A stretch of 30,774 nt of DNA from JAADHX01 sp964569385 (GCA_964569385.1 CAZMUM010000050.1:1-30774), one strand, 5' to 3'. Positions 14,233 to 21,732 are shown, numbered from the stretch's first letter. Numbers and translations are program-made. Notes: a model not told the origin generated them from the sequence alone.

Positions 14233-14893
14233 CAACTAACCCTGGCTGAGTCCAACCGAGATCTACCCCAGGCGCAGCCAGCAGATACGACACAACCTCG
14301 TCGCCAGTGAGGCCACACTCAAGCAGGCCTCTGGCCACTACCTCGGCGTACGCCGACGATGGTGAGGTAACCGGCTCGACGTTGACCCTGGCCGTGAACG
14401 TCACCACTGGAGCGCCCTCGACATCGCCGAGGTACAGCCCCCGGCCATACCAACGATTCGAGATGTCTTGCCCACCGTTGGATACCAGCGCATCTACGTC
14501 GACATTTAGGTCACCCGGACTGAGCCCGTTCTCCTGGGCGGCGACATCGCCGAATTGCTCGGCCGTGATTCGGTACAGGCGCACAACAGCTTCACCAGAC
14601 CCAACGCCAGGATCAAGAAACGCAACTCCCCCGCCAGACCATCGCGTCGATTCGCCCGCGAAGCGCAGGCCGTGTGGCACTCGCCAGGCTCGATCATCGG
14701 TCGGAAGAGTCGAATCGCGTGCTCCGGCATGTTGGCTTCGCTGCGGTGCGCCCGCGTATGATCCGCCGGTCAGGTAGTGCTCGAAACGTTGCCGCAACAA
14801 GTTCGACCCGTAGCCGGCGTACCAGACCTGACCCGACTCGGAGCTGTGTGAGTCGGAGCTGCCTGAGTCAGTCACTCGAAAAGCCCCAGTCAA
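14204..14893 (-). CDS. Gamma-glutamylcyclotransferase-fold protein downstream of ruvB
   Basis: A 229-aa protein whose VWYAGYGSNLLRQRFEHYLTGG matches the YGSNL substrate-loop signature of the gamma-glutamylcyclotransferase (GGCT/AIG2-like) fold. Related actinobacterial proteins are often labelled only as hypothetical or GGCT-like. The first 20 residues are Ser/Asp-rich and look disordered. The start is TTG at 14893, overlapping the ruvB TGA (TTGA), which indicates coupling and places it as the fourth gene of the ruvC-ruvA-ruvB transcript. Its C-terminus (LVELVELSTNN) is encoded inside a palindromic tandem repeat. Substrate and role are unknown; shared SOS control with ruvCAB is inferred. Confidence 0.75.
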   Translation of the reverse strand: MTGAFRVTDSGSSDSHSSESGQVWYAGYGSNLLRQRFEHYLTGGSYAGAPQRSQHAGARDSTLPTDDRAWRVPHGLRFAGESTRWSGGGVAFLDPGVGSGEAVVRLYRITAEQFGDVAAQENGLSPGDLNVDVDALVSNGGQDISNRWYGRGLYLGDVEGAPVVTFTARVNVEPVTSPSSAYAEVVARGLLECGLTGDEVVSYLLAAPGVDLGWTQPGLVELVELSTNN

Positions 14894-16092
14894 TCGAATA
14901 GGCCCAGTGTGTGTTGAGGGCTCACGGCTTGGCGCGGTGGCTCCATCCCAAGGTGACGGTAGGCGCCAGCGGTGGCCACTCGACCCCGCGGTGTACGGAG
15001 CAGGAGACCCTGTTGAATAAGAAACGGTTCGTAGACATCCTCAACGGTTTCTGCCTGCTCGCCGATGCTGATGGACAACGTGGAGAGCCCAACCGCGGCG
15101 CCACCAAAGTTGCGACATAGGTTGTCGAGAATGGCCCTGTCGATCTTGTCGAGACCGAGCTCGTCGACACCAAAACGAGCCAAACCTTCGTCGGCTACAT
15201 CGCGGCTGATCGATCCATCGGCCCGTACTTCGGCGAAATCGCGAACCCGCCGCAGCAGCCGGTTGGCAATGCGGGGCGTGCCCCGAGACCGTCTAGCTAT
15301 CTCAAAAGCAGCCTCGGTGACAATGTCGACGCTCAAGATGCCAGCAGCCCGCTCGACGATGAGCTGAAGTTCGTTCGCAGTATAGAAATCGAGCCGCTCT
15401 ACCAAGCCGAAGCGGTCGCGCAGCGGTCCGGAAATGAGGCCCGTTCTGGTAGTGGCCCCCACCAACGTGAACGGCGGTAGCTCGAGTCGGATCGACTGGG
15501 CCGCTGGACCCTTGCCAATCATGATGATCAGCTCGAAGTCTTCCATGGCCGGGTAAAGCACCTCTTCGACCGGTTTGGGCAGCCGGTGGATCTCGTCGAT
15601 AAACAGCACATCGCCCTCGACCAACTTGGTGAGGATGGCGGCGAGATCGCCAGCACGTTCGATGGCCGGGCCAGAAGTGATGTGTATGTTGGCATCGAGT
15701 TCGTAGGCGATGATGCCTGCAAGCGTCGTTTTTCCTAACCCCGGCGGGCCTGCAAACAGCAGATGGTCGGCGGCCTGGCCGCGGGCCCTAGCGGCACCAA
15801 GCACAATGTCGAGGCGTTCCTTAAGCTCGGTCTGACCAACGAAGTCGGCCAATCGCTTAGGCCGCAACCCAACCTCGGCGTCCCCCTCGTCGACGCCAAC
15901 CACCGGATCAACAATCGGATCGCGGCCAGCTGCACCCTCTGTCGGAATCAGAGATTCCGCACCCTCTGTCGGAATCAGAGATTCCTCACCCTCTGTCGGA
16001 ATCAGAGATTCCTCACCCTCTGTCGGAATCAGAGATTCCGCACCCTCTGTCGGAATCAGAGATTCCTCGCGCCCCCAGCCGTCGGAGGTCAT
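14890..16092 (-). CDS. ruvB: Holliday junction branch migration helicase RuvB with repeat-expanded N-terminus
   Basis: A 400-aa RuvB, about 55-60 residues longer than usual. The helicase core begins near residue 76 (GLRPKRLADFVGQTELKERL). Walker A GPPGLGKT is at 115-122 and Walker B VLFIDEIHRL has D166 and E167. Sensor and arginine-finger regions (GATTRTGLISGPLRDRFG) and the C-terminal winged helix (EPFLIQQGLLLRTPRGR) follow. Residues 10-54 are five copies of ESLIPTEG(A/E), encoded by a 27-bp tandem repeat. ATG at 16092 lies 13 nt after the ruvA stop. A later start could drop the repeats, but the repeats stay in frame and no clear internal start with a good signal was seen. It drives branch migration with RuvA. 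Confidence 0.96.
   Translation of the reverse strand: MTSDGWGREESLIPTEGAESLIPTEGEESLIPTEGEESLIPTEGAESLIPTEGAAGRDPIVDPVVGVDEGDAEVGLRPKRLADFVGQTELKERLDIVLGAARARGQAADHLLFAGPPGLGKTTLAGIIAYELDANIHITSGPAIERAGDLAAILTKLVEGDVLFIDEIHRLPKPVEEVLYPAMEDFELIIMIGKGPAAQSIRLELPPFTLVGATTRTGLISGPLRDRFGLVERLDFYTANELQLIVERAAGILSVDIVTEAAFEIARRSRGTPRIANRLLRRVRDFAEVRADGSISRDVADEGLARFGVDELGLDKIDRAILDNLCRNFGGAAVGLSTLSISIGEQAETVEDVYEPFLIQQGLLLRTPRGRVATAGAYRHLGMEPPRQAVSPQHTLGLFD
15935..16066. repeat. Five 27-bp palindrome-bearing tandem repeats in ruvB
   Basis: The units start at 15935, 15962, 15989, 16016 and 16043. Each contains the inverted repeat GGAATC-AGA-GATTCC and the overlapping CTCTG...CAGAG pair. The 24-bp cores appear identical and only the 3-bp linkers differ (gca or tca). 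The period preserves the reading frame. There are no unique spacers of CRISPR type. Confidence 0.95.
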
Positions 16093-16105
16093 AGCGGTTC
16101 AGCAG

Positions 16106-16744
16106 TCATAGCGGCATCGCCAACTGCTGAAGTGCAGCCTTCAACAGATCAGACACGTCGCCATCGTCTGGCAACGAAGCCACCACGTTGCGAATCTCGT
16201 CGTGGCCATAACCAAGGCCAGTGAGGGCCTCGACTACGTCGGCCTTCACTGTGCCAGGCACTTCGGCTTTGTCGGACATCGCCGCGATAACACCATCGAC
16301 GTCGTCGGGCAGAGCGAGCCGGTTCTTCAACTCGATCAGCAGGCGCGCCGCGGTCTTCTTGCCAACGCCTGGCACTGTGCACAGCGCATCGACGTCGTCG
16401 TTGGCGACGGCCAGCCGCAACGCGGTGGGGTTGTGGACGCCCATGACGGCTAGGGCCAAAGCTGGTCCGACACCATGAGCCGACAGAAGGCTCTCGAACA
16501 CCGCCCGCTCATCGAGGGTTACAAAGCCATACAGGTGTTGGTCGGCCTCGCGGATGGCGTGATGAATGTAGACAAAAGCCGAGCCAGAGCCGTCGGTACG
16601 GTGACCATCTGGGCCGGTGCCGGGGAGGTGCCGCAACCCAGCGGCTGTCATCGACACACGGTAACCAACTCCGCCAACCTCGATCAGCGCCTCGCCGGTA
16701 CCAATGTCGATGTTGAGCACCGACCCGCGCAAGGAACCGATCAT
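16106..16744 (-). CDS. ruvA: Holliday junction DNA-binding protein RuvA
   Basis: A 212-aa RuvA, the four-way-junction-binding partner of RuvB. Domain I starts at MIGSLRGSVLNIDIGTGEALIEVGGVGYRV. Domain II carries two helix-hairpin-helix motifs (LLSAHGVGPALALAVM and LCTVPGVGKKTAARLLIELKN). Domain III (VKADVVEALTGLGYGHDEI) is the RuvB contact. The open frame continues 174 nt upstream into ruvC, but the family start is the ATG at 16744, which overlaps the ruvC TGA as ATGA. It lies in the coupled ruvC-ruvA-ruvB operon. Confidence 0.97.
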   Translation of the reverse strand: MIGSLRGSVLNIDIGTGEALIEVGGVGYRVSMTAAGLRHLPGTGPDGHRTDGSGSAFVYIHHAIREADQHLYGFVTLDERAVFESLLSAHGVGPALALAVMGVHNPTALRLAVANDDVDALCTVPGVGKKTAARLLIELKNRLALPDDVDGVIAAMSDKAEVPGTVKADVVEALTGLGYGHDEIRNVVASLPDDGDVSDLLKAALQQLAMPL

Positions 16745-17256
16745 CGTTTGGCACCAGTAACAACCCGGCGCTGAACCGCGGCTTGCATCGGCGCGTGGGC
16801 GAGATGACAGAGAGCCACGGCGGCGGCATCGGCCGCGTCGGCCGGTTGTGGTGGTGCATCCAAGCCAAGCAACGACTGAACCATCTGCTGCATCTGCTCC
16901 TTGGGTGCAGCTCCCCATCCGGCCACTGCCTCTTTGACCTGGTTGGGTGTGTACTCAACAACGTGGGCGCCGGCGGCCGAGCCCTCAGCCATAGCCAAAC
17001 CGGCAGCTTGGGCAACGCCGATGGCCGTCTGGACGTTGACCTGAAAGAACACCCGCTCGATCGCAACGACGTCTGGTCGAAACTCGCTGATGATAGCGCG
17101 AAGCTCTTTTTGTAGACCAGCCAAACGTTCGGGGATTGCAGCGTCGGGAGGCGTTTTGAGCACACCGATGGCCTTGGCGACCGGTCGGCGATCAATCACT
17201 TCGAGAACGCCGTAACCACAACGCGACAAACCAGGGTCGATTCCGAGTACGAACAC
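16741..17256 (-). CDS. ruvC: Holliday junction endonuclease RuvC
   Basis: A 171-aa RuvC resolvase. The catalytic carboxylates are visible: Asp in FVLGIDPGLSRCGYG, Glu in VVAIERVFFQVNVQTAIGVAQAAG, and the Asp pair in QPADAADAAAVALCHL. The frame stays open upstream to 17319, but the GTG at 17256 matches the family N-terminus. It is preceded by TAGTCT with 7-nt spacing, and a LexA-type box overlaps it. With no Shine-Dalgarno, the mRNA is probably leaderless. It is the first gene of ruvC-ruvA-ruvB-cyclotransferase. An ATG at 17292 is an alternative start, but it would leave a non-conserved N-terminal tail. Confidence 0.95.
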   Translation of the reverse strand: MFVLGIDPGLSRCGYGVLEVIDRRPVAKAIGVLKTPPDAAIPERLAGLQKELRAIISEFRPDVVAIERVFFQVNVQTAIGVAQAAGLAMAEGSAAGAHVVEYTPNQVKEAVAGWGAAPKEQMQQMVQSLLGLDAPPQPADAADAAAVALCHLAHAPMQAAVQRRVVTGAKR

Positions 17257-17269
17257 AGGTTCGAGACTA
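17249..17269 (-). promoter_or_regulatory. LexA (SOS) box overlapping the leaderless ruvC promoter and start codon
   Basis: On the minus strand TCGAAC-CTGT-GTTCGT (17264-17249) matches the actinobacterial SOS consensus TCGAAC-N4-GTTCGA at 11 of 12 defined bases, with a full GAAC-N4-GTTC core. The GTG start lies across the spacer and right half-site. The -10 box TAGTCT (17269-17264) abuts the left half, so LexA would cover the transcription start. Confidence 0.8.
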
Positions 17270-17319
17270 CGCGATCGCGGCGACGGTTGCATCACCAGCG
17301 CTTGTGCAGTGCAACACAA

Positions 17320-18072
17320 CTAGTCCTTTTCGAGTTCGGCCATCACCGAATCGGGAACGTCGAAGTTGGCATATACGCCCTGCACATCGTCGTGATCGTC
17401 GAGCATGTCGATGACGTTGAGCACCTGACGGGCCTCGCCTACCGCTGATAGTTCGATCATGTTTTGGGGCATCATCGTGAGATCGGCCGACGTTACTTCG
17501 ACGCCTTGGGCCACAAGCGCGTCGCGCACGGCCATGGTTTCGGTTGCTTCGGTAGTGACCCGCCACAGGTCGCCTTCGCGGGCAACATCTTCGGCGCCTG
17601 CCTCGAGTGCGGCCATGAGCACCTCTTCTTCGTCGAGGTTTCCTGGCACCAATACGACACCTTTGCGAGCGAACTGCCAGGCCACCGCACCGGGTTCGGC
17701 CAGCGAGCCGCCACTCTTGGAGAACAGCGATCGGATCTCGGCGCCAGTGCGATTGCGGTTGTCGGTTAGGGCCTCAACAAACACGGCAACACCATGCGGT
17801 GCGTAGCCCTCATAAGACACCGGTTCGTAGTTGACGCCTTCGAGTTCGCCAGTGCCTCGTTTGATGGCCCTTTCGATGGTGTCGAGCGGCACCGACGAGT
17901 CGCGTGCCTTTTGATACATGGTTCGCAGCGTTGCGTTCGAGTCGAGGTCGCCGCCTCCCTCGCGAGCCGCAACTTCGACCTGGCGGATCAGCTTCGCGAA
18001 GAGTTTGCCACGCGCCTTGTCGACTGCACCCTTCTTGTGTTTGATCGTCGCCCATTTGGAGTGTCCCGACAT
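17320..18072 (-). CDS. yebC: YebC/PmpR-family (TACO1-like) protein
   Basis: A 250-aa YebC-family protein. The N-terminal MSGHSKWATIKHKKGAVDKARGK signature is nearly invariant in the family, and the later GTGELEGVNYEPVSYEGYAP and NRNRTGAEIRSLFSK(S)GG segments agree. Members are described as transcription regulators and, more recently, as ribosome-associated factors relieving stalling at proline stretches; which applies here cannot be told. The ORF is open to 18306, but the ATG at 18072 has a strong GGAGG eight bases upstream and matches the family start. It sits between pdxT and ruvC, its conserved place in actinobacteria. Confidence 0.96.
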   Translation of the reverse strand: MSGHSKWATIKHKKGAVDKARGKLFAKLIRQVEVAAREGGGDLDSNATLRTMYQKARDSSVPLDTIERAIKRGTGELEGVNYEPVSYEGYAPHGVAVFVEALTDNRNRTGAEIRSLFSKSGGSLAEPGAVAWQFARKGVVLVPGNLDEEEVLMAALEAGAEDVAREGDLWRVTTEATETMAVRDALVAQGVEVTSADLTMMPQNMIELSAVGEARQVLNVIDMLDDHDDVQGVYANFDVPDSVMAELEKD

Positions 18073-18091
18073 TGCATTTACCTCCGAAACC

Positions 18092-18679
18092 TTATTGTGC
18101 CAGCCACAGCTCGTGAAGGCGCGAGTCGGCGGTGAGTTCTGGATGAAACGACGAGACCATGACCGGTCCGTACCGACACAAGGCTGGCGCATCAGTGCCG
18201 TCGGCGGCGGTAACGGTGGCCAGAACCTCAACATCATCGCCAACGGCAACGACCTTGGGGGCCCGAATGAACACCGACCGAAACGGCGCATCGAGCCCTT
18301 CGACATTGAGGTCGGCTTCGAAACTAGCTAGCTGTCGCCCGTAGCCGTTTCGTTGCACGGTCACATCGATCGAACCAAAGTTGCGTTGGTCTGACCGGCC
18401 ATCGAGCACCTTCGCCGACAGCAAAATCATTCCGGCACAGGTTCCGAACGCCCGAATGCCTTCATTTAGCAGCGCGGCTATTGGGCCGAACAGGCCAGAC
18501 GATTCGAGCAACATCGACATAGTGGTCGACTCGCCACCGGGAAGAACAATGGCATCGATTCCAGCGAGGTGTTGAGGTTTGCGGACGTCGACGGCCACAT
18601 GACCGAGTCGTTCGAGGACCACTCGATGTTCTTGTGCTGCGCCTTGCAACCCGAGCACACCAATCGTCAGTTTGCTCAT
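18092..18679 (-). CDS. pdxT: Pyridoxal 5'-phosphate synthase glutaminase subunit PdxT
   Basis: A 195-aa class I glutamine amidotransferase that supplies ammonia to PdxS for PLP synthesis. The nucleophile is C81 in FGTCAGMILL, and the other triad residues are H179 and E181 in SSFHPEL. The N-terminal IGVLGLQGAAQEHRVVL and LPGGESTTMSMLL are typical. ATG at 18679 follows a GGTAAGC-like weak ribosome site. It lies 25 nt after pdxS, so the two subunits are probably cotranscribed, and 19 nt before yebC. Confidence 0.96.
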   Translation of the reverse strand: MSKLTIGVLGLQGAAQEHRVVLERLGHVAVDVRKPQHLAGIDAIVLPGGESTTMSMLLESSGLFGPIAALLNEGIRAFGTCAGMILLSAKVLDGRSDQRNFGSIDVTVQRNGYGRQLASFEADLNVEGLDAPFRSVFIRAPKVVAVGDDVEVLATVTAADGTDAPALCRYGPVMVSSFHPELTADSRLHELWLAQ

Positions 18680-18704
18680 CTGCTTACCAGCTGAACGAAG
18701 CTGG

Positions 18705-19589
18705 CTACCAGCCTCGGCTGGCGTAGCGTTCGTTTTCGGGGATGGTGTTGATCTCGATGCCAGGCATCGCCGGGCCGAGACCGGTGCTTACCTTGGCCAC
18801 AATCGACGGATCTTGGTAGTGAGTGGTGGCTTCGACGATGGCCTTGGCGCGCACTGCTGGATCGTCGCTCTTGAAGATCCCAGAACCAACGAACACCGCC
18901 TGGGCGCCAAGCTGCATAACAAGAGACGCATCGGCTGGAGTGGCGAGACCACCGGCACAGAACATTGGCACGGGCAAGGTGCCAGTTTCGGCGAGCTCGG
19001 CCACCAACCCGTGTGGAGCCTGGAGAACCTTGGCCCACTCGAACAGTTCGGCCGAGTCGGCCTGGGTGATGCGGCGGATGTCGCCAAGAATCGACCGTAG
19101 GTGGCGAACGGCCTCAACAACGTTGCCGGTGCCGGCTTCGCCCTTTGAACGGATCAGGCATGCGCCCTCGGAAATGCGGCGCAAGGCTTCGCCCAGATTG
19201 GTGGCACCGCACACGAACGGAACGTCGAACCCCCACTTGTCGATGTGGTGGGCCTCGTCGGCCGGGGTGAGCACCTCTGATTCGTCGATGTAGTCGACGT
19301 CAAGGGATTGGATGACCTGAGCCTCGGCAAAGTGACCGATTCGCACCTTGGCCATTACCGGAATTGTGACCGCAGTTTGAATGCCCTGAATCATCTCGGG
19401 ATCGCTCATACGAGCTACGCCACCGTCTCGGCGAATGTCGGAAGGCACGCGCTCGAGCGCCATCACCGCAACCGCACCAGCATCTTCGGCGATGCGAGCC
19501 TGGTCGGCGTTAACGACGTCCATGATGACGCCACCTTTGAGCATGTCGGCCAAACCACGCTTGACCCTGTAGGTACCCGTCTCAGTCAT
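18705..19589 (-). CDS. pdxS: Pyridoxal 5'-phosphate synthase subunit PdxS
   Basis: A 294-aa PdxS, the ring-forming subunit that makes PLP from ribose 5-phosphate, glyceraldehyde 3-phosphate and ammonia. The substrate lysines are K81 (VMAKVRIGHF) and K149 (LIRSKGEAGTGN), with D24 in VIMDVVN. Length is normal and the sequence is strongly conserved. ATG at 19589 is preceded by TAGGAT with 7-nt spacing, a likely leaderless promoter driving pdxS-pdxT and perhaps yebC. No Shine-Dalgarno is seen at standard spacing, although AGGA overlaps the -10 box. Confidence 0.98.
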   Translation of the reverse strand: MTETGTYRVKRGLADMLKGGVIMDVVNADQARIAEDAGAVAVMALERVPSDIRRDGGVARMSDPEMIQGIQTAVTIPVMAKVRIGHFAEAQVIQSLDVDYIDESEVLTPADEAHHIDKWGFDVPFVCGATNLGEALRRISEGACLIRSKGEAGTGNVVEAVRHLRSILGDIRRITQADSAELFEWAKVLQAPHGLVAELAETGTLPVPMFCAGGLATPADASLVMQLGAQAVFVGSGIFKSDDPAVRAKAIVEATTHYQDPSIVAKVSTGLGPAMPGIEINTIPENERYASRGW

Positions 19590-19602
19590 AAGGCGAATCC
19601 TA
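19590..19602 (-). promoter_or_regulatory. Putative leaderless promoter of pdxS (-10 TAGGAT)
   Basis: TAGGAT (19602-19597, minus strand) is followed by TCGCCTT and the ATG at 19589. The same hexamer precedes the DUF4143 ATPase with 6-nt spacing. Confidence 0.55.
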
Positions 19603-19649
19603 GCGGCACAGGACCGGACCAGCAGAGACAGTTTCGGATCACTTCTGTA

Positions 19650-19712
19650 CTAGTTGAGAACCGGGCTAGTTCAGACTGGGCTAGTCAAGAACTGGGCTAG
19701 TTAAGAACAGCT
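19650..19712. repeat. Four 15-16-bp tandem repeats running from the DUF3048 stop codon
   Basis: Units of the form ctagttnagaactggg begin at 19650, 19666, 19681 and 19697. The last unit contains the stop codon and final codons (VLN-stop) of the DUF3048 gene. The other three follow in its 3' untranslated region. Read from the gene, each unit carries GTTCTNAACTAG or a close variant, so the end of the gene is repeated with its stop. Confidence 0.88.
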
Positions 19713-20821
19713 TCGCCTGGTTCTGGAAGTAGGACCCACGTCGACCCTGGAGTCAACTCGACTGGGTTGCCGCTCATGTCGAAGTACTGCGTTGGCGAGG
19801 TGACGTTTTCTTTGCTCCACGTTCCCTCGAGTATTCGCCCGTTGGAAAGAACCCAGATGGTGCCTTCGTCCTCGAGAATTGCCTCCGGCACAACAGATCC
19901 GGTCGAATCGACCTGGCCAGAGGCCCGATAGTCGACGAATTGAACGATCACGTTTTGCGGAGCAACCTGAACGCCATCGATATCGACATGGGGCGTCCCG
20001 TTTTGGATTCGTGCCCAGCCTTGCACCTCCGCGTCCCATGTGTGCGTGACCGTGGTGCCCCGGTAGCTGACCTCGACACCCACGGCAGGCACACCGGCTA
20101 CGAACTCGGTTCCGGGTTCCAGGTGATTTAGGGCTCTAGGAGGAGCGCCGGTGTCACTAATCAAACCCCACAACGTCACCGTCGATGACATGAGGTTCGA
20201 AGGTGCGCTGCGATCGGCGGCCCGGCTGTAGGCACTGGGTTGGGCATCGAAACCGACGTCTCGAATCGCCACGCTACGAATCAGCGCGGCGAACGCCGCA
20301 TTAGCGCCAGACCACGCAAACAGTGGCTGTCGCAGAGGGGTCAAGATCGGGACATCAGTCGATCGCGCCGACCTGATGGGCCCGAGCACCGGCGCGTCCT
20401 GGCTATGGAATACAGCCAGAAGCCTGGTGAGGCCGCCTTCGACACGTTCTTCATAAACAACGTCGGCCTGGTTGAGACCGGCCTGGGGCCGAGCAGGTCT
20501 GACGTTATCGATCTTGGCAGCCAAGGCTGGTCGGTCAGCGACCGAGGCATCGATCGGTAGGCCCGTTAGCGGCCCAAGCTCGACAACAACAACGACCTCG
20601 GTGTCCGAGATGGCGCCGAGAGTCGACTCATCGCTGCTGGTTGAGTCATCGGCACCAGTGGACTCATCGACGGTTGGGATCTCGATATCGCCCGCAGACG
20701 TGGTCGAACTCGATACGACCAGTGAGGTGTCCGAACTGCTGTCGTCATCGCCGCTACAGGCCACAGCGAAGAGACCAAGTACGACTAGCAGGACAAGCAG
20801 ATGACGTGGTTTCGAAAACAT
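19697..20821 (-). CDS. DUF3048-family lipoprotein
   Basis: A 374-aa predicted lipoprotein. The N-terminus is a lipoprotein signal (KPRHLLVLLVVLGLFAVACSG) with the lipidated Cys at residue 22, then an acidic Ser/Asp/Thr-rich spacer. The body matches DUF3048: GPLTGLPIDASVADRPALAAKIDN, DVVYEERVEGGLTRLLAVFHS and GPIRSARSTDV, with the C-terminal domain including YFDMSGNPVELTPGSTWVLL. Bacillus YerB belongs to this family, and the function is unknown. The frame is open to a GTG at 20839, but ATG at 20821 has GAGG five bases upstream and gives a clean signal peptide. It follows the M48-like gene by 7 nt. It probably acts on the outer face of the membrane. Confidence 0.9.
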   Translation of the reverse strand: MFSKPRHLLVLLVVLGLFAVACSGDDDSSSDTSLVVSSSTTSAGDIEIPTVDESTGADDSTSSDESTLGAISDTEVVVVVELGPLTGLPIDASVADRPALAAKIDNVRPARPQAGLNQADVVYEERVEGGLTRLLAVFHSQDAPVLGPIRSARSTDVPILTPLRQPLFAWSGANAAFAALIRSVAIRDVGFDAQPSAYSRAADRSAPSNLMSSTVTLWGLISDTGAPPRALNHLEPGTEFVAGVPAVGVEVSYRGTTVTHTWDAEVQGWARIQNGTPHVDIDGVQVAPQNVIVQFVDYRASGQVDSTGSVVPEAILEDEGTIWVLSNGRILEGTWSKENVTSPTQYFDMSGNPVELTPGSTWVLLPEPGEAVLN

Positions 20822-20828
20822 CGGGGCC

Positions 20829-21596
20829 TCAAAGCTCACGAAGGGCGGCGATGCGCGTTTCAGTCAAAGGATGAGTCTGGGAGCCTTGGCGGGGCGCAAC
20901 CATCCAGAGATGTTCCATTGCCGACGGCGACTGAGCAGGTTGGGCCGAACCTTTGGACGCTTTATCTAAGGCACCGACAAGGCCAGGAGGGAACCGAGTA
21001 ATCGATACTCCAGCAGCGTCGTTTCTGAAGCGACGATCGGGGTCGACGATGCGCTCGATAACCCGACCGTACGCTCCTGCCGATATCGCGGCTAGTGGCG
21101 ACAGGTAGGCGACGGCTGCGGTTCTGGGAGCGGTATCGCCAGCGCGCAGTTGGGCCAAAAGCTGCGCGAGGCTGGCCTCGAGCTCGACGCGATCGAGAAC
21201 GTCGTAAAGTCCACTTGTAACAACAATGACTGCACGGGCCCCATCGCGGCCGAGCACTAAAGCGTTAACCGCTTCATCTTCGACCACGTACAGCTTCGGT
21301 TCTTGGACCCCGGCCTGGAGGGACAGCCCCTCGACAAGGTTGACCAGCCTGGCATGGCGAGCCGGATCGATTGGCGTAGCGCCAAGTCGTTTTGTCATTC
21401 GACCCTCAGCGTCGCGGCTACCGAGTGCAAAGATGGCGGTCCCAACAACAACGGCTGCAATTATTGCAAGCCACCATGGGAAAAGGACTAGAGCAACGAC
21501 CGCCACGACCAATGCTGGAACTATCGACGCGGCCAATGCAATAAACAAGGCCCGTCGGCGATTGTCGGAGATGATCTCTGGTTCAGGTCGCTGCAC
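20829..21596 (-). CDS. M48/HtpX-like membrane protein lacking the HExxH site
   Basis: A 255-aa protein with two N-terminal membrane segments (about residues 16-58) and a region resembling HtpX-type M48 peptidases: RLVNLVEGLSLQAGVQEPKLYVVEDEAVNALVLGR, then VTSGLYDVLDRVELEASLAQLLAQL. In active M48 enzymes this last segment reads LEAVLAHExxH; here it is QLLAQ (145-149). The later Glu-containing third ligand motif is also replaced (FRNDAAG). All metal ligands I can place are lost, so it is probably a pseudopeptidase. GTG at 21596 has AGGA about ten bases upstream. It lies between pimA and the DUF3048 gene, probably cotranscribed. Confidence 0.72.
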   Translation of the reverse strand: MQRPEPEIISDNRRRALFIALAASIVPALVVAVVALVLFPWWLAIIAAVVVGTAIFALGSRDAEGRMTKRLGATPIDPARHARLVNLVEGLSLQAGVQEPKLYVVEDEAVNALVLGRDGARAVIVVTSGLYDVLDRVELEASLAQLLAQLRAGDTAPRTAAVAYLSPLAAISAGAYGRVIERIVDPDRRFRNDAAGVSITRFPPGLVGALDKASKGSAQPAQSPSAMEHLWMVAPRQGSQTHPLTETRIAALREL

Positions 21597-21694
21597 GAAG
21601 CTGCCGTCCTGGCGTTGGCGATTGCCATGGCGCCGTCGAGTTACTTAGAAACGCAGTGGCCGAGTGTAGATGTCCTGAGCAATGAACTAACGCG

Positions 21695-21732
21695 AGTCCA
21701 GTGGATCAGTCCAGTGAATCAGTCCAGTACAG
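21695..21732. repeat. Three 13-bp tandem repeats over the pimA stop codon
   Basis: The unit agtccagtgratc occurs at 21695-21707, 21708-21720 and, partly, 21721-21732. Read from pimA each carries CTGGACTGAT-like sequence, the final Leu-Asp-stop. The stop (21719-21721) falls at the border of the last two units. Confidence 0.88.

Noticed and set aside
15935..16066. Possible CRISPR array
   Set aside because: Units are contiguous with 3-bp linkers and no unique spacers, the array is in frame inside ruvB, and no cas genes are nearby.
15763..16224. Plus-strand open frame across the ruvB repeats with LCRNQRF-type repeated peptide
   Set aside because: It is the complement of the ruvB coding repeat. 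RuvB motifs fix the minus-strand frame and no start signal supports the plus strand.
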